Positions 1-5,330 of a DNA stretch of 5,385 nucleotides are shown here, one piece after another. The stretch comes from an uncultured Clostridia bacterium. GTDB taxonomy: Bacteria; Bacillota; Clostridia; Christensenellales; Aristaeellaceae. Within the stretch, counting starts at the first letter, position 1; every line of letters starts with the position of its first letter. The stretch is taken from assembly GCA_937874275.1 (NCBI GenBank), contig CALNAU010000180.1:1-5385 (forward strand), given 5' to 3'. The notes beneath the pieces are model-generated. The model had not been told where the DNA came from. It saw nothing but the letters and a program-made list of their open reading frames with translations, and ran no database searches. Position numbers and translations under genes: made by a program.

Positions 1-36
1 GCGCTGTTTCTTTGTGCACAACCAAGATCGCTCGGA

Positions 37-663
37 CTACAACTGCCGATACACGGATACCACCTTACCCAGAATCTCAACAGCATTGGTATATATTGGT
101 TTCATGGCCGGGTTCTCCGGCTGCAGGCGCACACGGCCCTGCTCGCGATAGAAGCGCTTCACCGTTGCGTCGCCGGATATCATGGCAACCACAATATCGC
201 CATTATTGGCCTCGGGCTGGCGCTTGACGATGACATAATCACCATGCATGATGCCGGCCTGAATCATGCTTTCCCCACGGATGGTGAGGGCAAAATAGGT
301 GCCGTCGCCAAGCAGAGACGCCGGTACAGGCAGTGTATCCGAACTGCTTTCCTCGGCCAGAATAGGGGAACCGGCAGCAACCGGGCCCAACATAGGTACC
401 AGGCGTACCTGGTTGGCCGTATCCGTTAATTCGTCCACCACGCCCATGGCACGTGGTTTCATGGCATCGCGTACCAGCAAGCCTTTGGCTTCCAGACGCC
501 GCAAATGCCCATGTACCGTGGAGGTAGATTTGAGGCCGACAGCCTCCCCAATTTCGCGAACGGATGGGGGATAGCCCTTATCGGCTACTTCCTGGCGGAT
601 GAAGGCGAGCACCCTGCTTTGCGTATCCCCGCGGGCACGCCGTTTCTTTTCAAGCGTCGTCAT
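37..663 (-). CDS. lexA: LexA, SOS repressor with autocleavage peptidase domain
   Basis: The 208-residue product has the full LexA layout. An N-terminal winged helix-turn-helix covers about residues 1-65; the segment SVREIGEAVGL followed by STVHGHLRRLE is the DNA-reading unit. A C-terminal S24 peptidase domain covers about 88-208. The self-cleavage bond is Ala97-Gly98 in VAAGSP, and the catalytic pair is Ser132 (GESM) and Lys169 (ATVKRF), so it should be cleavage-competent. By family knowledge it represses DNA-repair genes as a dimer and cleaves itself when RecA filaments form on single-stranded DNA. The ATG at 663 has a perfect AGGAGGT SD seven bases upstream (671-677); nearby ATGs at 667 and 670 are out of frame and too close to the SD. 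Upstream lies an extended -10 promoter overlapped by an SOS-like palindrome, so autoregulation is expected. No terminator is visible in the 36 bases after the stop. Identification is near certain. Confidence 0.97.
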   Translation of the reverse strand: MTTLEKKRRARGDTQSRVLAFIRQEVADKGYPPSVREIGEAVGLKSTSTVHGHLRRLEAKGLLVRDAMKPRAMGVVDELTDTANQVRLVPMLGPVAAGSPILAEESSSDTLPVPASLLGDGTYFALTIRGESMIQAGIMHGDYVIVKRQPEANNGDIVVAMISGDATVKRFYREQGRVRLQPENPAMKPIYTNAVEILGKVVSVYRQL

Positions 664-691
664 TCATCATACCTCCTGCATCATTGCCGAT

Positions 692-720
692 AGTATACCA
701 TGCAAACACCTGTTTGCATA
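692..720 (-). promoter_or_regulatory. lexA promoter, extended -10 type
   Basis: Read on the minus strand, TGGTATACT (700-692) is an extended -10 element (TG, one base, then TATACT, 5/6 to consensus). The hexamer 17 bases further upstream, TATGCA, is a poor -35, which fits an extended -10 promoter. The predicted start of transcription is near 685, about 20 bases before the lexA ATG. The -35 region and spacer lie inside the SOS-like palindrome, so a bound repressor would block RNA polymerase. This is inferred from sequence only. Confidence 0.65.
700..719. promoter_or_regulatory. SOS-box-like operator upstream of lexA
   Basis: TGCAAACA-CC-TGTTTGCA (701-718), plus the flanking A/T pair at 700 and 719, is a perfect 9-bp inverted repeat around a 2-base centre. 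Its core, CAAAC-N4-GTTTG (703-716), has the spacing of the Gram-positive LexA box CGAAC-N4-GTTCG but carries A for G at the second position of each half-site, symmetrically. It overlaps the lexA promoter and lies in the 63-base gap between the recombinase stop and lexA. The position argues strongly for LexA autoregulation; binding itself is inferred. Confidence 0.75.
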
Positions 721-726
721 GCCCTG

Positions 727-1851
727 TTACTCGTCTTTTTGTGTCTGTTTCAGTTCCGGCAGCGGGATGCGCTGCGCAGCCTCGCGACGCCGGGAATCCT
801 TCATCGCTGCGTAGTGACGTTTCGTGGTATTGACATCCGAGTGTCCAAGGGCATCCGATACCAGATAAATATCGCCCGTCTCTTGATACAGGTTGGTGCC
901 AAAGGTACTGCGCAGTTTGTGAGGGCTGATCCTTTTTTTTAGTGGAGCCGCAATCTGTGCATACTTTTTGACAAGGTTCTCTACCGCCCGGGCAGTGATA
1001 CGTCGGCGCTGCAAGGAGAGGAACAAAGCATACTCATGGCCGGGCAATGTGGTGACTTGTTCGCGCTCCTGCAAATAGCTTTTCAGCGCTCGTTGTACCG
1101 CATCCGGGTAATACAGGATGGTCTGATTACCGCCCTTGCGGGTGACCATGAATGCGTTCTGCGTAAAGTCCAAGTCATCGATATCCAGCCCAACCAGTTC
1201 ACTCACACGAATACCCGTACCCAGAAACATCATCAGAATCGCAATATCACGGCGCTGGGTCGTTTTCAGGTACTGTTGCTGACGGGGGGAAAGGCCTTCG
1301 CCGGATTGCACGGCATCCATCAATCGCACCACCTCGTCGGGCTCCAGGTATAAAATGGGCTTCTCACGGCGCTTGGGCAAGGTGATCATGGTTGCGACAT
1401 TAGCCGGGATTATCTCATTCTTGAAAAGATAATCAAAGAAAGATCGCACACAGCTGAGTTTGCGCATGATGCCCAGTTCATAGTTTTGAATCAAAATGGG
1501 GGGAGAGTCATCGCCAAACGCTGTCCCATCGTCCTGCATATCGGTTTCCCGCACATACTGTTGCAAATACTCCTGAAAACCCGCAATGTCGCGGGCTGTA
1601 ACGCGCGCGATATCATCACCAGTTAGCATAATGGTGGAACTATTCGCAAAAGTTACATTCTCCAGCCGAAGGTATTGAAAAAACAAGCGCAGGTCATAGG
1701 CATACGCCAACCGCGTCAGGGGGCTGGTGGTTTGCGCTATGGCGCGGAAATAATCCGTACATAGCGACGGCAATTCCCGCTGCAGCTCCTTAAGCCGTTC
1801 GTTCATCTGATAGGAATGTTGGGTGTGATAGGATACCCGTTTCTGAGCCAT
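727..1851 (-). CDS. Tyrosine recombinase, XerS/XerC/D-like
   Basis: The 374-residue product has an N-terminal core-binding (SAM-like) domain (about 25-145) and a C-terminal catalytic domain (about 165-350). All six catalytic positions are present: Arg215 (TGIRVSEL), Lys239 (TRKGG), His311 and Arg314 (HKLR), His337 (GHSD) and the nucleophile Tyr347 (RHYA). The length, the long N-terminal part and the TRKGG and SPHKLR segments recall streptococcal XerS, the single-protein chromosome dimer resolvase, but a lone integrase-type role cannot be excluded. I chose ATG 1851 because GGAG lies nine bases upstream. The in-frame ATG at 1866 (five residues longer) has no SD and would sit almost at the predicted transcript start. 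The gene stands alone between the rnhA terminator and the lexA promoter, with no phage genes or att repeats visible. A run of eight A residues at 933-940 lies just before the HKLR motif. Confidence 0.9.
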   Translation of the reverse strand: MAQKRVSYHTQHSYQMNERLKELQRELPSLCTDYFRAIAQTTSPLTRLAYAYDLRLFFQYLRLENVTFANSSTIMLTGDDIARVTARDIAGFQEYLQQYVRETDMQDDGTAFGDDSPPILIQNYELGIMRKLSCVRSFFDYLFKNEIIPANVATMITLPKRREKPILYLEPDEVVRLMDAVQSGEGLSPRQQQYLKTTQRRDIAILMMFLGTGIRVSELVGLDIDDLDFTQNAFMVTRKGGNQTILYYPDAVQRALKSYLQEREQVTTLPGHEYALFLSLQRRRITARAVENLVKKYAQIAAPLKKRISPHKLRSTFGTNLYQETGDIYLVSDALGHSDVNTTKRHYAAMKDSRRREAAQRIPLPELKQTQKDE

Positions 1852-1879
1852 TGAACAATTCTCCATTCATGAAGGAGTG

Positions 1880-1908
1880 ATTTTACACGTACGAATTGAA
1901 GTGAGTAA
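1880..1908 (-). promoter_or_regulatory. Possible promoter of the recombinase gene
   Basis: On the minus strand, TAAAAT (1885-1880) matches the -10 consensus at 5/6. It is 17 bases from TTACTC (1908-1903), a weak -35. A better -35 hexamer, TTGACT (1920-1915), is too far from this -10 and has no good partner at 17 bases. Transcription from here would start near 1873 and give a short leader carrying the GGAG used for ATG 1851. This is a weak prediction, supported mainly by the need for a promoter after the rnhA terminator. Confidence 0.3.
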
Positions 1909-2022
1909 CAATTGAGTCAACCTTACTTTAATGAATACTGCCTTTGTTTGTTGGAAGGCTGGAATGGATCATGGATGTTGGTCCGTATCGCCGCCTCTGA
2001 TGGAAGTATATCGCTTCACGCC

Positions 2023-2071
2023 AAAAAAGGCAATACTATTCGTAAAAGATGCCTTTCGCGAATAGTATTGC
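2023..2071 (-). terminator. Rho-independent terminator after rnhA
   Basis: GCAATACTATTCG (2030-2042) and CGAATAGTATTGC (2059-2071) are perfect 13-base inverted complements separated by 16 bases. Within that loop, AAAG/CTTT can form a small second stem capped by ATGC. On the minus strand the hairpin is followed by one C and then T6 (2028-2023), the classic intrinsic terminator order. It begins 20 bases past the rnhA stop and so would end the ackA-rnhA transcript. On the plus strand no T-run follows, so it should work in one direction only. The stem is longer and more AT-rich than usual. Confidence 0.85.
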
Positions 2072-2090
2072 GCAAGATTATTGATAATCC

Positions 2091-2594
2091 TTAGGTTGCC
2101 GGCTGCTCGTCCCCCGGACCGGGCATCAAGTCGGAGAAGATTTTGATGACTTTCTGCACCTCAGCCTTGGCCAGTTCATCGCAGCGATTGTTCTCCACAT
2201 GGTCTTGATGGGCGGGCACCTTGTGGTAGCTGACTTCATGCTTGCGCATGGTCATCAATAAAAGCTTCCACAAGTCCTGGTTCTCCACATTCTTTTTATC
2301 AGCGGTTTTCCAGCCATTCCTCTGCCAGCCGTCAATCCAGCGCTTTTCGAAGGCATTGACCACATAGGCCGAATCAGAGTGCACCCGTACGCGACAGCGT
2401 TGTTTCAGCGCACCCAGACCGCTGATAACGGCGAATAGTTCCATACGGTTGTTGGTCGTGGAATGGAAATTGCCGCTGATTTCCTTGGTATGTTCACCAA
2501 ATTTGAGGATGGCCGCCCACCCGCCTGGCCCCGGATTGCCGGAACAAGCGCCGTCGGTGTACAGATCCACCAATTTCAGGTTGCTGTCTGTCAT
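2091..2594 (-). CDS. rnhA: Ribonuclease HI
   Basis: The 167-residue product is a full-length RNase HI, which cuts the RNA strand of RNA:DNA hybrids (R-loops, replication primers) in the cytoplasm. The catalytic carboxylates align with Escherichia coli D10, E48, D70 and D134: Asp14 in YTDGACSGNPGPGG, Glu52 in NNRMEL, Asp74 in SDSAYV and Asp139 in NNRCDELA. His129, in PAHQDH, takes the place of the catalytic loop histidine H124. The basic, Trp-rich segment around 85-102 (RWIDGW, NGWKTADKK) fits the substrate-handle region of the E. coli type. There is no N-terminal hybrid-binding domain. The upstream ackA stop is followed directly by TTG ATG; I chose the ATG because AAGG lies eight bases before it, though the TTG at 2597 is possible and adds one residue. 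The tight junction implies co-transcription and probably coupled translation with ackA. Confidence 0.95.
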   Translation of the reverse strand: MTDSNLKLVDLYTDGACSGNPGPGGWAAILKFGEHTKEISGNFHSTTNNRMELFAVISGLGALKQRCRVRVHSDSAYVVNAFEKRWIDGWQRNGWKTADKKNVENQDLWKLLLMTMRKHEVSYHKVPAHQDHVENNRCDELAKAEVQKVIKIFSDLMPGPGDEQPAT

Positions 2595-2597
2595 CAA

Positions 2598-3797
2598 TTA
2601 CGCCTTGTTGCCAACCAACTCAAGTGTATCGCGTGCAATAACAATCTCTTCATCCGTGGGGATAATCAGTACCTTCACCTTGCTGCCGGGCGCGGAAATA
2701 TCGGTTTCCTTGCCGCGAACGTTGTTCTTCTCTGTATCGATGCTGGCGCCCAGGAACTCCATGTTTGTCATGACCGCTTCACGCAGTTCCTTGCTGTTTT
2801 CGCCGATGCCGGCTGTGAATACGATGGCATCCACACCGCCCATGATGGCAGCGTACGCACCGATATACTTCTTGATACCCCGGTACAGCATGTCAATGGA
2901 GATTTGCGCGTCCTTATTCCCCTGCTCTGCCGCCTCTTCCACATCGCGCATGTCACTGCTGACGCCGCTGATGCCCAGGAACCCGCTCTTCTTGTTGAGG
3001 ATGTCAAGCATTTCGTCGACGCTGAGGTGTTCACTGTTCATGATGAACTGCAATACGGCAGGATCTACATTACCGCTGCGGGTACCCATGATGACGCCTT
3101 CCAACGGCGTCATGCCCATGGAGGTATCCACCGACTTACCGTGGTCAATGGCTGCCATAGAGGAGCCATTACCCAAATGGCAGGTAATCAGGCGAAGCTC
3201 TTCAAGCGGCTTGCCCAGCATAGCGGCCGCGCGTTGGCTCACATAGCGGTGGCTGGTACCGTGGAAGCCATAACGGCGAACGCGGAGCCGCCTGTAATAA
3301 TCCAGCGGAACACCATATAAAAAGGCCTCGGGCGGCATGGTTTGATGGAAGGAGGTGTCAAACACGGCCACCATGGGCGTGTTGGGCATAATCTGCTTGC
3401 AGGCTTTAATCCCCATCAGGTTGGGCGGGTTGTGCAGGGGTGCCAGCGGGGCGTTCTCCTCAATCGCCTTCATCACCTCATCATCAATGACGACAGATGT
3501 GGTGAAGTGCTCGCCGCCCTGCACCACGCGATGGCCAACCGCACCGATTTCATCCATGCTTGTGACCACGCCGTGCTGCCCGTCGGTCAACGCCTCAATC
3601 ATGTATTTGGTGGCAGCCACATGGTCATTCATGGGGGCTTCGACGATATGCTTTTCCCCATTGACCTTCTGCGTCAGTTTGCTGCCTTCAATGCCAATGC
3701 GCTCAATCAGCCCCTTGGCAAGCGTTTCTTCGGTATCCATGTTAACCAACTGGTACTTCAGGGAAGAAGAACCAGCATTAACAATCAGGATTTTCAT
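2598..3797 (-). CDS. ackA: Acetate kinase
   Basis: The 399-residue product matches the usual acetate kinase length of about 400. The enzyme interconverts acetyl phosphate + ADP and acetate + ATP, normally with phosphotransacetylase. Signature MKILIVNAGSSSLK opens the protein and DTSFHQTMP and RRYGFHGTSHRYV follow. Residues matching the known active site (Methanosarcina numbering minus one from Arg91 onward) are Asn7, Arg90, Asp147, His179, Arg240 (MGTRSGNVDP) and Glu383 (PTDEE). The nucleotide-binding segments CHLGNGSS and TAGIGENS are intact. ATG 3797 is chosen because GGAGG lies seven bases upstream and the family starts at this point; the open frame extends 28 codons further up, but that part overlaps the promoter and looks non-coding. 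No pta gene is in the window, and the following gene is rnhA, an unrelated function. Confidence 0.97.
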   Translation of the reverse strand: MKILIVNAGSSSLKYQLVNMDTEETLAKGLIERIGIEGSKLTQKVNGEKHIVEAPMNDHVAATKYMIEALTDGQHGVVTSMDEIGAVGHRVVQGGEHFTTSVVIDDEVMKAIEENAPLAPLHNPPNLMGIKACKQIMPNTPMVAVFDTSFHQTMPPEAFLYGVPLDYYRRLRVRRYGFHGTSHRYVSQRAAAMLGKPLEELRLITCHLGNGSSMAAIDHGKSVDTSMGMTPLEGVIMGTRSGNVDPAVLQFIMNSEHLSVDEMLDILNKKSGFLGISGVSSDMRDVEEAAEQGNKDAQISIDMLYRGIKKYIGAYAAIMGGVDAIVFTAGIGENSKELREAVMTNMEFLGASIDTEKNNVRGKETDISAPGSKVKVLIIPTDEEIVIARDTLELVGNKA

Positions 3798-3830
3798 TTT
3801 CCCACCTCCGCGTATTGTTTTTGTCCGTTC

Positions 3831-3859
3831 ATTATACACCCTTCGTGCCAAAAATGATA
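3831..3859 (-). promoter_or_regulatory. Probable ackA promoter
   Basis: On the minus strand a perfect -10 hexamer TATAAT (3836-3831) lies in the 80-base gap between the ATPase stop and ackA. The hexamer 17 bases upstream, TATCAT (3859-3854), is a poor -35, so an activator or a context-dependent promoter is possible. The predicted start is near 3824, giving a leader of about 27 bases that carries the ackA SD. Confidence 0.5.
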
Positions 3860-3877
3860 TGCAAGTTGACGATTTTC

Positions 3878-4468
3878 TCACAATTTGATGATGTTTTTCC
3901 CTTCAATTCTGAATATTCGTTCAGTTTCCATCATCTTCACCTCATCACCATCATGGGTGGTGAAAACAATCAATTTTGCAGCCTCTCGCAAAAATGGTGA
4001 AATGCGAAGCTTTACATCAGTATCAAGTCCGTTGAAGGGTTCATCCAGCAGCAGGATATCCGGCTCGGCCGCCACGGCACGCGCCAACGCCACGCGGCGC
4101 CGCATGCCGCCGCTAAGTGTCGGCGGGTAGCGATCTGCCACATCATCCAATTCGACAAGTGTCAGCAGGTGTCGGGCTGTTTGATGAACAGGTGACGGCA
4201 TACCCAGCATCACATTCTCCATAACAGTGCACCAGGGAAGCAGCCGATCTTCCTGAAACATCATGATGATTTTCTGTTCATCGCGGCCACTGATTGTGCC
4301 TTCTATCGGCTTCTCCAGGCCCGCAATGAGCCGGAGAAGGGTTGTTTTGGCTGAGCCTGACGGCCCCATCACTGCGCATATCCCCTGCTCCGGCATAGTC
4401 AGGTCCACATGATCCAAAATATACTCCTGCCCCGGATAGCCAAAGCTGACCCCCTGCAACGCAATCAT
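3878..4468 (-). CDS. ABC transporter ATPase, NitT/TauT (SsuB/TauB) type
   Basis: The 196-residue cytoplasmic ATPase would power the adjacent permease. It shows Walker A at 35-43 (GPSGSAKTT), Q-loop at 72 in FQEDRLLPW (a hallmark of the nitrate/sulfonate/taurine importer class), signature LSGGM at 118-122, Walker B LLLDEP around 139-144 with catalytic Glu143, D-loop GLD, and switch His172 (TTHD). The striking point is Ala40 in Walker A, where the family has Gly directly before the catalytic Lys41. The protein is shorter than SsuB or TauB (about 250) and ends soon after the H-loop, without a C-terminal extension. Its ATG overlaps the permease stop as ATGA, so translation is coupled. Substrate cannot be told: aliphatic sulfonates, nitrate, thiamine precursors or others are all possible for this class. 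Confidence 0.9.
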   Translation of the reverse strand: MIALQGVSFGYPGQEYILDHVDLTMPEQGICAVMGPSGSAKTTLLRLIAGLEKPIEGTISGRDEQKIIMMFQEDRLLPWCTVMENVMLGMPSPVHQTARHLLTLVELDDVADRYPPTLSGGMRRRVALARAVAAEPDILLLDEPFNGLDTDVKLRISPFLREAAKLIVFTTHDGDEVKMMETERIFRIEGKNIIKL

Positions 4469-5217
4469 GCTGCCGCCCCTCCCCCATGCCGGGTCTGTCT
4501 GCGCATCCAGGCCTTCAAAGCTGTCTCCAACAGAATGCTAATCAAAATGACCGTCGCAGTCCAGGCGAATAAATGCTCCGTTAGCAGATACACCTTGGCG
4601 TCTTGTAGGCGCGCACCAATGGAATGAATGGGTCGGGCGATTACCTCGGCCGCGATGCTTGCCTTCCATGCAAACCCAAGCCCGGTCGCACAGGCGGTGT
4701 AAAAGTACGGAAGCACACTGGGCACATAAATTTTGCGCAGCAACTTGGTTCTCGAAAACGCATAAACCCGGCCCATCTCAAGCAAGTCTTTATCTGTTTG
4801 TATGATACCTTGCTGAACTGTTTGCCAAATGATGGGCAGAACGGTCAGGAAAACAATGAACACGGGCACCAAATCGACCCGTATCCAGAGAAGCACCAGT
4901 ATGATGATGGAGGTAATGGGTGTTGAGCGAATAACAGAGCGAAGGGGTGACAAAAATGCCTCGGCCCACGAGGAGGCTGCACACAATACCGCTATCAACA
5001 CCCCAAGCGTGATGGCCGCAGCCATGCCAAACGCCACCCGTACAAAACTAATCGACAGGCTTGACCAGAATGAAGCGGTGCCCCAAAGCGCGGCCATGGT
5101 GCGCACCGTCGCAATGGGGCTGGGCAGTAATACCGGCAACGCGACAAGGTGCGAAGCAAGCTGCCACAGCAATAACCAGGCAATGGCAACCAGTACCTTT
5201 TTGACGATTCGCACCAT
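4465..5217 (-). CDS. ABC transporter permease, NitT/TauT (SsuC/TauC) type
   Basis: The 250-residue inner-membrane protein has about six hydrophobic segments (roughly 7-28, 60-81, 99-112, 116-134, 175-192, 216-231). Family marks include the early LPSP segment, PLRSVIRSTP before the third membrane segment, and the EAA loop at about 147-170 (EMGRVYAFSRTKLLRKIYVP), which contacts the ATPase. It belongs to the BPD_transp_1 class that forms homodimers with two copies of one ATPase. I chose ATG 5217 because AAGGAG sits five bases upstream; the frame extends 19 codons further to 5274, but that region holds the promoter. The 3' end overlaps the ATPase gene by four bases. No periplasmic or lipoprotein substrate-binding gene lies beside it: upstream is tuf and downstream, after the ATPase, is ackA. 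The binding protein is therefore encoded elsewhere or lost. Confidence 0.92.
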   Translation of the reverse strand: MVRIVKKVLVAIAWLLLWQLASHLVALPVLLPSPIATVRTMAALWGTASFWSSLSISFVRVAFGMAAAITLGVLIAVLCAASSWAEAFLSPLRSVIRSTPITSIIILVLLWIRVDLVPVFIVFLTVLPIIWQTVQQGIIQTDKDLLEMGRVYAFSRTKLLRKIYVPSVLPYFYTACATGLGFAWKASIAAEVIARPIHSIGARLQDAKVYLLTEHLFAWTATVILISILLETALKAWMRRQTRHGGGAAA

Positions 5218-5245
5218 TCCCGCTCCTTCTTGGTTCTTCCGCATC

Positions 5246-5274
5246 ATTTTACAGCATACCATGCCATAACTCAA
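5246..5274 (-). promoter_or_regulatory. Probable promoter of the ABC importer operon
   Basis: On the minus strand TTGAGT (5274-5269) and TAAAAT (5251-5246) are separated by exactly 17 bases and match consensus at 4/6 and 5/6. An alternative extended -10, TGGTATGCT, lies in the same stretch. It sits between the tuf terminator and the permease SD, in the only position where this operon's promoter could be. The leader is too short for a riboswitch. Confidence 0.55.
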
Positions 5275-5284
5275 TGCAAGCAGG

Positions 5285-5321
5285 CAAGCAAAAGGCCGGG
5301 CACGAAGCCCGGCCTTGCTTG
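5285..5321 (-). terminator. Rho-independent terminator after tuf
   Basis: AAGGCCGGGC (5292-5301) and GCCCGGCCTT (5307-5316) form a perfect 10-bp GC-rich stem around a five-base loop (TTCGT on the minus strand). Outer arms CAAGCAA (5285-5291) and TTGCTTG (5315-5321) can extend it with a two-base bulge. On the minus strand four T residues follow the inner stem. It starts ten bases after the tuf stop. The T-run is short, but the stem is very stable. A GTTTTAG stretch on the other side could allow weak plus-strand activity, though no plus-strand gene needs it. Confidence 0.85.
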
Positions 5322-5330
5322 TTTTAGGTA

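Noticed and set aside
12..21. TTGTGCACAA, a perfect 10-base palindrome downstream of lexA
   Set aside because: It is short, there is no promoter beside it and the next gene is outside the window; no role can be supported.
1..36. The stretch after the lexA stop, considered as a terminator or the start of the next gene
   Set aside because: There is no hairpin with a T-run and too little sequence to see a reading frame.
2030..2071. Inverted repeat considered as a dif or att site for the neighbouring tyrosine recombinase
   Set aside because: The 16-base centre is too long for a Xer crossover region (about 6-8 bases), and the following T6 fits a terminator much better.
1912..2094. A plus-strand 60-residue frame starting at TTG between the recombinase and rnhA
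   Set aside because: It has no convincing SD, uses a rare start, shows no recognisable motif and runs straight through the rnhA terminator hairpin, so it is probably chance.
2717..2727. GAAC-GTT-GTTC resembling a second SOS box
   Set aside because: The spacer is 3 bases instead of 4 and it lies inside ackA coding sequence, away from any promoter.
2449..3320. Long plus-strand open frames of 265 and 285 residues opposite ackA and the start of rnhA
   Set aside because: They lie antisense to two certain genes with complete catalytic motifs and have no family features of their own.
5218..5274. Possible 19-codon N-terminal extension of the permease from 5274
   Set aside because: The extension covers the -10/-35 elements and lacks an SD, while ATG 5217 has AAGGAG at good spacing and begins right before the first membrane segment.
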